Assembly: GCA_002509405.1 (NCBI GenBank) | Contig: DAVO01000030.1 | Span: forward strand, 54,346-118,345 | DNA: 64,000 nucleotides | Direction of reading: 5' to 3' | DNA from: Methanomassiliicoccaceae archaeon UBA72 | Lineage (GTDB): Archaea; Thermoplasmatota; Thermoplasmata; Methanomassiliicoccales; Methanomethylophilaceae | Shown: one piece after another, positions 1 to 8,469 of the stretch | Layout of the letters: every line of letters begins with the position of its first letter | Position numbering within the stretch: position 1 is the first letter of the stretch | The notes under the pieces: generated by a model | Told to the model about the DNA's origin: nothing | The model's input: the letters and a program-made list of their open reading frames with translations, nothing else | The model's database searches: none | Position numbers and translations under genes: made by a program

Positions 1-1689
1 GAGATCGTGGCACACGGAGCCGTCCTCGGGATTGTCAGGTTCGACATGCGCCTGAACAGGCTGGTACTCGAACTCAGACAGCCCGGCGCGGACATATTCG
101 CAGACGTTGCCACCGAGAACGTGGTGATATTCGCAGGCCTTTCCGGCCACCTGAAGGGCAAGAGCATACCCGGCTCCAACATCAACGAGGTCCTGGGCAA
201 TTTCAGCGAAGGCGACACGGTCATCGTAAGGAAGGGGGCTAAGGTAGGGCCCGGTATAGCCTTGGTGTCCAGCGAAGATATCGAATACGCGGAAAAGGCG
301 GTCAAAATACGTGATTTAAATCCCAATCCTGAAAGACCCAGATCTCCGGATTCAGACATAAGGGAGTTCACTGAGGCAAATTCCTCCCATATGAAGGGAC
401 TCACGTCCGTTGCGGTCTCGGAGATAAGGGAATCCGTCAAAGGAAGCAAGCTTCCGGTCACGGTCTCGTTTTCAGGAGGAAAGGACTCCCTGGTCGCCTG
501 CTCTCTGACAGAGAAGGCGCTGAAGAGGAAACCTACCTTGCTTTTCATAAACACGGGGATCGAGTTCCCCGACACGGTTGATTATGTCAGAAAGTTCGCA
601 TCCGAGGGAGGTTACGACCTCCGCACCGCGGAAGCGGGCACAGCATTCATCGACAACGTGGAATCCTTCGGCCCTCCGGCCAAGGACTTCAGATGGTGTT
701 GTAAAGTGTGCAAGCTGGGGCCTATCACGGAGCTGATCGAGAAGAACTTCCCGCAGGGCACCTTGACCGTGGAAGGCAACAGGGCGCTGGAATCCTTCTC
801 ACGTTCCCGCACTCCCCTGGTGTCGAAGAATCCATTCGTGCCGAATCAGACCAACATCAATCCCATACGATCGTGGCGTTCGGCAGAGATATGGTGCTAT
901 ATCTGGGGCGAGGGCCTGAGTTACAATCCCCTTTATGCCAGGGACTTCGAGAGGATCGGATGTTACCTCTGCGCCTCATGTCTGTCCAGCGAATGGAGGA
1001 ACACGGGCAGGATATATCCGGAGATGTACGACGAATGGGAGGGCTTCCTCCACAGATACGCTAAGGAGAGGGGCCTCCCCCCGGAATATGTGGACATGAG
1101 CTTCTGGAGATGGAAGGCCCTCCCTCCCAAGATGGTGCTTCTGGCCGACCAGCTCGACATAAGCCTCAAGGCGGGATCGGTGTCCGGCATATCCATGAAG
1201 GTGCTCAAAGGAGCATCGGTATGCGAGGCGGGAGGATTCTCCGCAGAAGCTGTTGTCACCCTTCCCAGGAACCGCGACTTCTCGTACGTGGCGGACGCTC
1301 TCCGAACGGTGGGGGATGTGAAATACTCCCCGGAGTTCGAGATCGCTGTAGTAAGGTCTCAGAAGGGCACCGCGAAGGTATTCGGCGGAGGACAGGTGTC
1401 CGTAACAGCGACGTCGCAGAAGAACGCCGAATACATGCTGGAAAAAACCGTAAAGGCGATGGTAAGGGCCATGATGTGCACTTCATGCGGGATCTGCGTC
1501 AAGAGCTGCCACAAGAACGCGATAACCATCGCGGGAGGGATGCGTGTAAATCCAGACAAGTGTACATCATGCGGCAGCTGCGAGAGCTCATGCATGGTCA
1601 TCCATTACTACGACCGTCTGGTCGGTAAGGAAGATTCCCGCAATAAGCCTGCGACCCGTTCTTCAGGACGTGCCAAGGGTTATAAGTGA
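1..1689 (+). CDS. PAPS reductase-like PP-loop protein with N-terminal PUA-like and C-terminal ferredoxin domains (5' partial)
   Basis: The frame is open from the first base, so the gene probably begins upstream; the first in-frame start-like codon is GTG at 7. Counting from there, residues 1-95 look like a PUA-type domain, and residues 150-380 are a PP-loop ATPase of the phosphoadenosine-phosphosulfate reductase family with the motif SGGKDS at 156-161. Cysteine pairs WCCKVC and CYLCASC follow. The end (about 490-530) holds two CxxCxxCxxxC clusters, as in a 2[4Fe-4S] ferredoxin. This architecture is known in methanogens and other archaea, where the substrate is often unproven; sulfur or sulfate-adduct chemistry is inferred. 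The cysteines suggest electrons come from ferredoxin-type donors. A true assimilatory PAPS reductase role is not shown. Confidence 0.85.
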   Translation, partial: EIVAHGAVLGIVRFDMRLNRLVLELRQPGADIFADVATENVVIFAGLSGHLKGKSIPGSNINEVLGNFSEGDTVIVRKGAKVGPGIALVSSEDIEYAEKAVKIRDLNPNPERPRSPDSDIREFTEANSSHMKGLTSVAVSEIRESVKGSKLPVTVSFSGGKDSLVACSLTEKALKRKPTLLFINTGIEFPDTVDYVRKFASEGGYDLRTAEAGTAFIDNVESFGPPAKDFRWCCKVCKLGPITELIEKNFPQGTLTVEGNRALESFSRSRTPLVSKNPFVPNQTNINPIRSWRSAEIWCYIWGEGLSYNPLYARDFERIGCYLCASCLSSEWRNTGRIYPEMYDEWEGFLHRYAKERGLPPEYVDMSFWRWKALPPKMVLLADQLDISLKAGSVSGISMKVLKGASVCEAGGFSAEAVVTLPRNRDFSYVADALRTVGDVKYSPEFEIAVVRSQKGTAKVFGGGQVSVTATSQKNAEYMLEKTVKAMVRAMMCTSCGICVKSCHKNAITIAGGMRVNPDKCTSCGSCESSCMVIHYYDRLVGKEDSRNKPATRSSGRAKGYK

Positions 1690-1707
1690 CGATAATATCG
1701 CAGTGAC

Positions 1708-2415
1708 ATGGAGCTGACCTTCGGGCTGGCGGCGGCAATAGGCATAGGGCCCGCCATGATAATGATGTACGCGGTTCTCAGGAAGTACACATACCCGGCG
1801 GTCAAAAATCCCTTCTTCAGCGACCCAACTTTCTTCATGCTTTTCGTGGTCGGCCTGATCGCAGGGACAGTTCTGTTCTCCGTATACACCCGTTTCTGGG
1901 GCAGCGAGATTGTAAACGCCATACTATTTGCGGTTTTAGAAAGCCTGATACTGCTCGTGGTCCTGAACCTCAGGAGGTTCCACCGCAAGTCCGACACGGT
2001 ATTCTACGGGTACGGTCTGGGCCTCGGCCTGGGGGCGACCATGTCCATGGGCATGTCCTACTACCTGTTGCAGCTGGCCGGCTCTGTTGATGCATTGGCC
2101 GTCGCGACGCTTTTGGTGATGGCCATATCCAAGACCATGCTCCTGGGGGCGGCGGGACTCACGGTGGGCGAGGCTGTCGCAAAGACGAGGATATTGGAAT
2201 ACACCGCCCAGGCGGTGCTGGTCAACATGGTCTTCCAGCTGGTACTTGTCCCATGGTTCATGTACCCAGGCGAAATAGGGGCATATCTGGGTCTCGCGAT
2301 GAGCACTGTCATAGCCGCGGCATACTTCTACAAGACGGCTTTCGTGAGCCTTCCCAATGTTGTCCGCGAGGTCCTGAGGCAGGAAGGGAAAAAAAGGGAC
2401 GACATCCCCAAATGA
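1708..2415 (+). CDS. Multi-pass membrane protein of unknown function
   Basis: This 235-residue protein begins 18 bases after the preceding stop. It is strongly hydrophobic, with about seven predicted membrane segments: near residues 1-22, 41-60, 68-85, 103-123, 130-150, 167-188 and 196-212. The glycine-rich stretch GYGLGLGLGATMSMGM lies in the middle and the C-terminus is charged and cytosolic-looking. No catalytic motif could be recognised; intramembrane protease families such as PrsW or YhfC were considered but their histidine/glutamate motifs are not visible. It may be co-transcribed with the PP-loop gene. Function unknown. Confidence 0.7.
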   Translation: MELTFGLAAAIGIGPAMIMMYAVLRKYTYPAVKNPFFSDPTFFMLFVVGLIAGTVLFSVYTRFWGSEIVNAILFAVLESLILLVVLNLRRFHRKSDTVFYGYGLGLGLGATMSMGMSYYLLQLAGSVDALAVATLLVMAISKTMLLGAAGLTVGEAVAKTRILEYTAQAVLVNMVFQLVLVPWFMYPGEIGAYLGLAMSTVIAAAYFYKTAFVSLPNVVREVLRQEGKKRDDIPK

Positions 2416-2856
2416 TCATGCCTTGTATCTTCCGGGCTCCGCCTCGAAAACTATGCAGAGCTCTATCATGCCCTTGAGGGCCCTCTCAGGGTCTCGGACC
2501 TCGACCTTACGGACGTCGTCGATCGTGAAAGTGCCGTAAATTTTTGTAAGTCCATATGCCAGCATCTCCATTTTCTGCTCCGGGTCCGAACATCCCTCGT
2601 ACTTGTATTCGAGAGTCGACAACGGGTCCGCCTCTTCGATGCGCCTCCTCGCCTCGAGGTCTTCGGGCGGGGCTTCGAAACCTGTCATACGGGCGAGGGC
2701 GTCTCTCACAGCCTTCGGATCAGAATCCGAATATAGGATCCTGGCACTTTCGTTCAGGATAGTTTTTCCGCAGTAGGGGCACTCTGAGGTCTCCGAAGAA
2801 AGGTCTATGACCCTCAGGCTTCCGCAGGAGCACGGTGTAACCGCGTAATTCTTCAT
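2416..2856 (-). CDS. Zinc-ribbon protein, conserved archaeal type
   Basis: The 146-residue product starts MKNYAVTPCSCG at the ATG whose complement is 2854-2856; this start overlaps the stop of the upstream arginine decarboxylase gene (2853-2855), which points to translational coupling. CxCG near residue 9 and CPYCG near residue 27 form a zinc-ribbon. The rest is acidic and helical, with no recognised domain. It resembles the small DUF1922/DUF5817-like archaeal zinc-ribbon proteins, which lack a proven role. A longer in-frame reading upstream exists but runs through the neighbouring gene and is rejected. Confidence 0.7.
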   Translation of the reverse strand: MKNYAVTPCSCGSLRVIDLSSETSECPYCGKTILNESARILYSDSDPKAVRDALARMTGFEAPPEDLEARRRIEEADPLSTLEYKYEGCSDPEQKMEMLAYGLTKIYGTFTIDDVRKVEVRDPERALKGMIELCIVFEAEPGRYKA

Positions 2857-3338
2857 CTGTACTCCGTGAAAACCAGCGCCGCTATGCAGCAACCATAGTT
2901 GTCGGTGGGGATCTTCAGTTCCTGGGTTGCGAAAAAGATCTCCCCGAGTTCGGTGTCTCTTATGCGCCCCATCTCCTTCATCTTCCATCTGAGGTCCTCC
3001 CGCAGGGAATCCTCGGACCCGTGGAGATGTCCCTCTGCCACGTATCCCCCTTTACCGTCCAGGCGCAGGGCGTATGCGATTCCGGCAGAGATCGTCTCGC
3101 CCTCGCACCCTCTCATCTGCGCCAGTACACAGTGGGTAACTGCACCCATCGGCATCTCCTTCCTCTCTGTAGGGACCGCGCCGATCGGAATGACCGAAGA
3201 GACGGAAACCAGGTTCTGCTCCCCTATGCCCGCTGTTATAAGCGCGCGGTCGAAGGCGTTCAAGGCCGAAACCGAGCTCACGGCCGAGCTGGAAGCGACG
3301 AAGAATTCGGAAGGTATCAGATACATGTTCCGCACCAA
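2853..3338 (-). CDS. pdaD: Pyruvoyl-dependent arginine decarboxylase
   Basis: The 161-residue protein matches the archaeal PvlArgDC family: arginine to agmatine plus CO2, supplying polyamines and, in archaea, agmatine for modifying tRNA-Ile2. Family blocks seen are LNAFDRALITAGIGEQN, PMGAVTHCVLAQ, GETISAGIAYAL and, near the end, NYGCCIAALVF. These enzymes cut themselves at a serine to make the pyruvoyl group; here the region before LNAFD is serine-rich (ASSSAVSSVSA, residues 14-24), so the exact cleavage serine cannot be assigned. Length is typical. The gene overlaps the downstream zinc-ribbon gene by four bases. An alternative start is the ATG four codons later. Confidence 0.88.
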   Translation of the reverse strand: MVRNMYLIPSEFFVASSSAVSSVSALNAFDRALITAGIGEQNLVSVSSVIPIGAVPTERKEMPMGAVTHCVLAQMRGCEGETISAGIAYALRLDGKGGYVAEGHLHGSEDSLREDLRWKMKEMGRIRDTELGEIFFATQELKIPTDNYGCCIAALVFTEYR

Positions 3339-3359
3339 ACGTGAATCCGGATATAACGC

Positions 3360-4106
3360 TTACCCGTAGATGTGCTGATCTTCGGGCAGGGCTTTCGGGG
3401 CATCAGACTCGCTCTGCGCCCGGATACGCCTGTCCAGCTCCTCCGCTTCCTGGAACAGCGGGGATGTATCCATTCCCTTCAGCTCCGGGATCACCTTGGC
3501 CAGCCTGTCGAGCACGCCAGCCGCAGACCGGGGGTCCGGAAGTTTCGGGTCGGCCGGACACAACAGTGTCACGATGTCCATGCCACGTTCCTTTCCCTCG
3601 AAGAGCATCACTCCCGTGAGGCCTTTGATCATCCCGGTCTCCAAGGGTTCGACACCGAAGGAGCTGATCATATCTCTCGCTCCCGGGGTGCTACCGCATG
3701 CGTACATGACATCGTCCTTGCAGTAGCGCGGTATGCCCTCGAGACATACGATCTTCTTCGCCCCGTAGTCGCTGAAAATATCCAGCAGCTCGTTGGTAAG
3801 AGTATAGCACTGGGTCACCGTCGGGGCAATCTCCGACGTGACGACCATCAGGTCGCTGCAGTTTCCGCCGTCGTCATTCCTGCACAGCCCATGGATGCGC
3901 ACCGGAGGGTACGGTTCGCCGTCGATGAGGATGCAATAGGGGCTTATATCGTCCGAAGACATCCCTCTCAGTATGGGCATCTTCAGCTCCCTGACTATGT
4001 AGCTGGTGACGATCGAGCCGACCAGGCCAACCGTGGGGAAGCCGACGATCGCTATGGCGTTATTGAGCCTCCCGTCGTCATACCTGAAAACCTTGATGTC
4101 GGACAT
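3360..4106 (-). CDS. PAC2 family protein (proteasome assembly chaperone-like)
   Basis: This 248-residue protein carries the PAC2-family signature near its start (IAIVGFPTVGLVGSIVTSYIVREL, residues about 18-41, followed by the segment around PILRGMSSDDISP). The family includes the eukaryotic proteasome chaperone PAC2; archaeal members are common near proteasome or protease genes, but their role is not firmly settled. The C-terminal 60 residues are helical and charged. It is divergent from the M16 peptidase gene, only 51 bases away, so the two may share a promoter region. Family assignment is firm, function inferred. Confidence 0.8.
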   Translation of the reverse strand: MSDIKVFRYDDGRLNNAIAIVGFPTVGLVGSIVTSYIVRELKMPILRGMSSDDISPYCILIDGEPYPPVRIHGLCRNDDGGNCSDLMVVTSEIAPTVTQCYTLTNELLDIFSDYGAKKIVCLEGIPRYCKDDVMYACGSTPGARDMISSFGVEPLETGMIKGLTGVMLFEGKERGMDIVTLLCPADPKLPDPRSAAGVLDRLAKVIPELKGMDTSPLFQEAEELDRRIRAQSESDAPKALPEDQHIYG

Positions 4107-4157
4107 GGAACGTAATTAACGCCATTCTATTAATCTGTTCCACGCTTAAGGGGGGCA

Positions 4158-5426
4158 ATGAAAGGAATATCGCAATCGAAGACCGACGGAGGGATCCCGG
4201 TCATCACCGACAGGGTCACCGGATGCCGCAGCGCAGGATACCTGGTGGCGGTACGGACCGGCTCCAGGGACGAAGACAAGGACGTCATGGGGATATCACA
4301 TCTCCTGGAGCATGTGGTCTTCAGGAGCACCGAGAGCCGTTCATCGTACCAGATGGCCAAGGAGATGGAAGGCGCCGGAGGGATGCTGAACGCATTCACG
4401 GGGAAAGAGGTAACCGGATACTACGGAATCACGATAAGCGAGACCGCCGACGTGGCCAAGGAGATGGTCTCGGATATAGTGGCAAATCCGCTCATCGGGC
4501 ACGAGGACACGGAACTGGAGAAGAAGATTGTCCTGCAGGAGCTTAGCATGGTCAAAAACGATCCAGGGTCCTACATTTTCGACGTTTTCGACGAAAACAT
4601 ATGGAGGGGCCACAAGCTGTCCCAGGGCGAAGGGGGCAGGGAGAAGATCGTCGAGAGGCTGACATCCGAGGACCTTCGCGCATACTATGAGGACAGATAC
4701 GGCAGGCCGAACCTGGTGGTCTTCGCGGTGGGCGATGTTAACGAGAAGGATGCGGTAAAATGGGCTTCCCGCAAGTTCGACGGCATGGAGGCCCCCACAG
4801 CACCGAAGCGTACGGCGCCCCCGGTCCCGAAGCCCAAGTACAAGTTCGTCTCCAACAGAGCGGACCACTACCAGGTCGCCCTGGGATTCCCTTCCTGCAG
4901 TCCGCCCGGCGACTCCCGTTATTCTCTGCGGATGCTCTCCGCGGTCCTCGGTGCCGGCACGTCGTCCAGGCTTTTCCAAGAGGTCAGGGAGAAGAACGCC
5001 CTCGTCTACTCCGTCTTCTCGACAGTGGTCCAGAGCACGGACGCTTCATACATGGGGATATACATGTCGTCCACGGCCGAGAACGTCGAAAAGTCCGTGG
5101 ATGCGACAGCCGAAGTGCTCCGCACATTCCTCAAGGAGGGGCTCGAAAACGGCGAGCTCGAGCGCACCAAAAGGCTCGTCAAAGGCGAGCTGATAAGGTC
5201 CCAAGAGTCCACCGCCCGCAGGATGACCAGCGTCGCCAAGGAGTATATGCTGTCGGGCGGGCTGTACTCTCTGGAGGATGCCATATCCAAAATGGAGGCC
5301 GTGACCGAAGAGGACGTCATGAAAGCGGCAGAAGAGACCATCCGCCCCACGACCCTGAACGCGGTAGTGCTGGGAAAGAGCAACAAGGAGCTCAAAGAGA
5401 TGGAGTTCTGCGGGCTGGATATCTGA
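4158..5426 (+). CDS. M16 family zinc metallopeptidase (pitrilysin-like)
   Basis: The 422-residue protein has the inverted zinc motif HLLEH (H48, E51, H52) of M16 peptidases and a downstream glutamate-rich helix (LEKKIVLQELSM, about residues 119-130) that normally gives the third zinc ligand. The second half (from about 220) shows the usual M16 C-terminal repeat, including the arginine/tyrosine segment SSRLFQEVREKNALVYSV that shapes the substrate chamber. Size fits the bacterial/archaeal processing-protease type, which works as a dimer. No signal peptide is visible, so it is probably cytosolic. The gene ends one base before the convergent protease gene. Confidence 0.88.
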   Translation: MKGISQSKTDGGIPVITDRVTGCRSAGYLVAVRTGSRDEDKDVMGISHLLEHVVFRSTESRSSYQMAKEMEGAGGMLNAFTGKEVTGYYGITISETADVAKEMVSDIVANPLIGHEDTELEKKIVLQELSMVKNDPGSYIFDVFDENIWRGHKLSQGEGGREKIVERLTSEDLRAYYEDRYGRPNLVVFAVGDVNEKDAVKWASRKFDGMEAPTAPKRTAPPVPKPKYKFVSNRADHYQVALGFPSCSPPGDSRYSLRMLSAVLGAGTSSRLFQEVREKNALVYSVFSTVVQSTDASYMGIYMSSTAENVEKSVDATAEVLRTFLKEGLENGELERTKRLVKGELIRSQESTARRMTSVAKEYMLSGGLYSLEDAISKMEAVTEEDVMKAAEETIRPTTLNAVVLGKSNKELKEMEFCGLDI

Positions 5427-5921
5427 TCAGCCCTTCCTGAACTCCGAGATCAGGTGCAGCACGGCGTTGACTGCGCCAGGTATCGCGGCCTCCACGTCAG
5501 GGGTCATGCTCTCGCTGACGGTCTGTATGTCGCGGGCCTCCACGGCAACGTACTTCACGGCCTCGGGCATCATGTCCGGGTCCATCTGCCTCCCGATGGC
5601 TATGGCCGTGGCCAGGTTCACGTCGTGTGCCGAGGCGGGGACCACGGTGTGATCGAAGTGCTCCAGGTCGAAGATCATTATTGTACCGGGAGGTACGTTT
5701 CCGGTGAGTATGCTGTCGACTATCACGGCGAAGCGGAAGCCCCTGATGACCGGCAGTATGTCCAGGCCTCCAATTGCCTCCTGCCTGGTCTCGATGTCGG
5801 AAATACCAAGTTCATCCACGCGCTCGGCTATCTTCAGTCCAACGGCATCGTCGCTCATGATGGGGCTTCCGAGGCCGACCACCATCGTGGAATCTTTGAG
5901 TTTCTCAGACATCGTCCCCAT
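5427..5921 (-). CDS. Hydrogenase maturation protease (HycI/HyaD type)
   Basis: The protein has the hallmark start VVGLGSPIMSDDAVGLKIAERV (residues about 14-35), matching the GxGNxxxxDDgvG motif that binds nickel in the endopeptidases cleaving the C-terminal tail of [NiFe]-hydrogenase large subunits. The middle VIVDSILTGNVPPGTI and the histidine in SAHDVNL also fit the family. The 164-residue length is typical. In a methanogen the likely clients are F420-reducing or Mvh-type hydrogenase subunits, encoded elsewhere. Two starts are possible, MGTM at 5921 or MSEKL at 5912; neither has a strong ribosome site. It is convergent with the M16 peptidase gene. Confidence 0.85.
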   Translation of the reverse strand: MGTMSEKLKDSTMVVGLGSPIMSDDAVGLKIAERVDELGISDIETRQEAIGGLDILPVIRGFRFAVIVDSILTGNVPPGTIMIFDLEHFDHTVVPASAHDVNLATAIAIGRQMDPDMMPEAVKYVAVEARDIQTVSESMTPDVEAAIPGAVNAVLHLISEFRKG

Positions 5922-5992
5922 TAGGGAGTATTATGTTATTACGGTTCCGTAGTTTGCACAAGGGTTAATACCGCCGAATAAATGACACATCC

Positions 5993-6796
5993 GTGGATAT
6001 CAGGACCGAGACATATCAGGTCATTAACGGCAAGACGGTCACCAACAGGCAGCTGGAGGTCCTATCCTCGGTCGGAAGGTCCGGAAGCATGACATCTGCG
6101 GCCGCGGAACTGGGGATTTCCGTGCCGGTAGTGCACAAGTACATCTCTCAGATAGAGGCCGCCGCAGGCATCCCTGTGACGGTATCCACACCCGCCGGGA
6201 CCAGGCTCACCGCCGCCGGTAGGGAGGTGCTCGGAAAACACCAGGCGACAACCCTCCGGTGCCGCGACGACAGGCGGTTCACCATATGCTGCAGCCCTGT
6301 CACAGAGGACCTGATGATGTCCGTCATGTCCGCCCTCAAGCTGGCAGAAGCCGAACTCATAATATCGGACGACGAGAACAATCTCAGGATGATGAAGGAG
6401 CAAACGGCAGACTACGCCGTGCTTGACGATCCCATGTATCTCTTCGACGCGGAGGAGTTCGAGTGGACAGAGGTCGGCTTCATGGGTATGGTGATGGTGG
6501 ACAACGGCCCCTCTTTCATCCGTTACCGTTACGGCGCCCAGAGGGTGGCATACATGTATCTGGACTCCGAGGACAGGGAATATACGATCGATTCCGTCAC
6601 ATACTCTCTGCCCGAGCTGCTGGGCTCCAACAAGAGTTTCTTCATCGACGAGTTCCTGCTTGTCAGAAAAGGGCTCAGGCTCAAGAGCGCGGTGGACCCC
6701 AAGATGCTCAGGCACACTATCAACGCCATCTACCGCACGGAGAACCGCACCATCGCAAAGCTCAACAAGGCCCTTTTGTCCAGGCATATAGAGTGA
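5993..6796 (+). CDS. ModE/LysR-like winged-helix regulator
   Basis: The gene starts at GTG. Residues about 17-80 form a winged helix-turn-helix of the ModE/LysR type (RQLEVLSSVGRSGSMTSAAA followed by ELGISVPVVHKYISQIE). The remaining 190 residues resemble a degenerate substrate-binding-like domain rather than the TOBE molybdate domain of ModE, so the ligand is unknown. It lies directly upstream of hdrCB on the same strand, with an inverted repeat in between, which makes regulation of the heterodisulfide reductase genes possible but unproven. Confidence 0.72.
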   Translation: MDIRTETYQVINGKTVTNRQLEVLSSVGRSGSMTSAAAELGISVPVVHKYISQIEAAAGIPVTVSTPAGTRLTAAGREVLGKHQATTLRCRDDRRFTICCSPVTEDLMMSVMSALKLAEAELIISDDENNLRMMKEQTADYAVLDDPMYLFDAEEFEWTEVGFMGMVMVDNGPSFIRYRYGAQRVAYMYLDSEDREYTIDSVTYSLPELLGSNKSFFIDEFLLVRKGLRLKSAVDPKMLRHTINAIYRTENRTIAKLNKALLSRHIE

Positions 6797-6802
6797 TGGT
6801 TT

Positions 6803-6850
6803 AACCAAAAGGATAATACTGTTTGGTTACGGACATCGGTTATTATATAC
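6803..6850 (+). promoter_or_regulatory. Inverted repeat and TATA box upstream of hdrC
   Basis: AACCAAA at 6803-6809 and TTTGGTT at 6822-6828 form a perfect 7-bp inverted repeat with a 12-nt spacer. TATTATATAC at 6841-6850 is a good archaeal TATA box, placed for a short leader before the hdrC start at 6883. The repeat could be an operator or the terminator hairpin of the preceding gene; its position just upstream of TATA favours the first reading slightly. Confidence 0.5.
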
Positions 6851-6882
6851 AATCAAGATAGTGCGATTCCAAGGTAGTACTC

Positions 6883-7377
6883 ATGGTAACACCAAATGTA
6901 GACTTTGCAAAAGAGATCGCGGCTGCCGGCGGCGCCGAGGTCAAGATGTGCTTCCAGTGCGGTACGTGCACTGCCAGCTGTCCCTCCGGAAGACAGACCT
7001 CTTACAGGGTCAGAAAGCTCATGAGGCAGGCTCAGCTCGGACTGAAAGAACAGATCTTCGAGGGCGAGGACCTCTGGGACTGCACCACATGCTACGCATG
7101 TGAGGAGAGATGCCCCCGTACCGTCCCCATCGTCGACATAATAATCACCCTCAGGAACATGGCGGTGGCTGAAGGACACATGTTCGAGAACCACAAGAAG
7201 ACCGCCCAGTCCCTTTACGCAATTGGGCACACTGTCAGCATCAACGACAAGGTGAAGGAGCAGAGGAAGGCCCTCGGACTGTCCGCGGAGCCCCCCACAG
7301 TGATCGCCAACCCCAAGGCAATGGCCCAGCTCAAGAAAGTACTGGCTGCAGCAGGCTTTGAAAAGATAGTGGAGTGA
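6883..7377 (+). CDS. hdrC: CoB-CoM heterodisulfide reductase subunit C
   Basis: This 164-residue iron-sulfur protein has two clusters of four cysteines, CFQCGTCTASCP (about residues 22-33) and CTTCYACEERCP (about 67-78), each followed by the spacing seen in HdrC, which carries two [4Fe-4S] clusters. HdrC passes electrons from HdrA to HdrB in the cytosolic HdrABC complex that reduces CoM-S-S-CoB to the two thiols at the end of methanogenesis. hdrB follows after five bases, as in most methanogens without cytochromes; hdrA is not in the window. Length and motifs are standard. Confidence 0.95.
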   Translation: MVTPNVDFAKEIAAAGGAEVKMCFQCGTCTASCPSGRQTSYRVRKLMRQAQLGLKEQIFEGEDLWDCTTCYACEERCPRTVPIVDIIITLRNMAVAEGHMFENHKKTAQSLYAIGHTVSINDKVKEQRKALGLSAEPPTVIANPKAMAQLKKVLAAAGFEKIVE

Positions 7378-7382
7378 TATAA

Positions 7383-8228
7383 ATGGCAAAATACGCTTTC
7401 TTCCTGGGATGCATCGCGCCTCTCAGATACCCCGGAATCGAGAAGTCCACAAGAGTGGTGTGTGAACACCTCGGGATCGAGCTCGTAGACCTTACAGATG
7501 CAAGCTGCTGCCCGGCGCCCGGTGTCATCAGGGCCTTCAGCAGAAAGGCATGGCTCGCAGCCGCCGCAAGGAACCTTGCGCTGGCCGAGAAGATGAAGCT
7601 CGACATCGTCACAATCTGCAACGGATGCTTCGGATCCCTGTTCGACGCGGCACATGAGCTCAACCACAACCCCGAGCTGCTCGCCGAGGTCAACGCTATC
7701 CTCGCCGAGATAGGCATGGAATACAAGGGCACCACCAAGGTCCGCCACTTCGCAGAGGTCCTCTACAACGAGGTCGGTGTCGAGAAGCTCAAGGAGAGCA
7801 TCAAGAAACCCCTCGACTACAAGGTGGCAACCTTCTACGGATGCCACTTCCTGAAGCCCAGCAAGTACAAGGCGATCGACGACCCCGAGGATGCCCACAT
7901 CCTTGACGACCTCGTTGAGGCCACCGGAGCCCAGAGCATGCCCAGAAGGCAGAAGATGATGTGCTGCGGAGCCGGAGGAGGAGTCAGGTCCGCTCTAGGT
8001 GACGTCGCCATGAAGCTCACGAAGCAGAACCTCGATAACATGGTCGAGGGCGGCGCGGAGTACATCGTGGACATCTGCCCGTTCTGCCACCTGCAGTTCG
8101 ACACCGGAGAGGGAGAGCTCGGATTCAGCCTCCCTGTGCTCCACCTGTCCCAGCTCTACGGCATTGCCATGGGCATGGACGCGAAGGAGCTCGGTCTCGA
8201 GGCGCACAAGGTGCCTGTAACGCTCTGA
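7383..8228 (+). CDS. hdrB: CoB-CoM heterodisulfide reductase subunit B
   Basis: The 281-residue protein has two CCG domains with the CCxnCC-CxxC layout that hold the non-cubane [4Fe-4S] clusters where the heterodisulfide is split: first FFLGC (residue 10), ASCCPAPG and ICNGCFG; second YGCHFLKP, MMCCGAGGG and CPFCHLQ. HdrB is the catalytic subunit of the cytosolic HdrABC complex. It is the second gene of the hdrCB pair and is followed by a clear terminator. No deviations from the family were noticed. Confidence 0.95.
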   Translation: MAKYAFFLGCIAPLRYPGIEKSTRVVCEHLGIELVDLTDASCCPAPGVIRAFSRKAWLAAAARNLALAEKMKLDIVTICNGCFGSLFDAAHELNHNPELLAEVNAILAEIGMEYKGTTKVRHFAEVLYNEVGVEKLKESIKKPLDYKVATFYGCHFLKPSKYKAIDDPEDAHILDDLVEATGAQSMPRRQKMMCCGAGGGVRSALGDVAMKLTKQNLDNMVEGGAEYIVDICPFCHLQFDTGEGELGFSLPVLHLSQLYGIAMGMDAKELGLEAHKVPVTL

Positions 8229-8236
8229 AACCTTTC

Positions 8237-8272
8237 AGGGGGCGGCCTGCCCCCTTTCTCTTATTTTTTTTG
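8237..8272 (+). terminator. Hairpin terminator after hdrB
   Basis: AGGGGGC (8237-8243) pairs with GCCCCCT (8249-8255) and is followed by pyrimidines and a run of eight T at 8263-8271. This is a strong intrinsic-type terminator nine bases after the hdrB stop. Confidence 0.8.
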
Positions 8273-8469
8273 GCTTCGGCGGCGGGCGCTTCCGGGCAAT
8301 GTTAATATATGAGCGGTATCAACCATTTTGTAAATATTTTGTACACATAGGATAAAAAAAATATGCTGGCTATGTATTATTATCTGATACTTACAGATAA
8401 ATATGCTCCACATAGATTTTAATAGGAATATCGAATCACACCTCTTATCACAATCCTTGGAGAATTCTA
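8273..8469. promoter_or_regulatory. AT-rich promoter region of the eS1 gene
   Basis: This gap is far more AT-rich than its surroundings. It contains an imperfect direct repeat (AAATATGCT at about 8360 and 8399, each followed five bases later by a TAT or CATAG element) and the likely core promoter near GATTTTAATAGGAATA at 8415-8430. No gene is seen. The repeats may be chance in AT-rich DNA. Confidence 0.4.
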
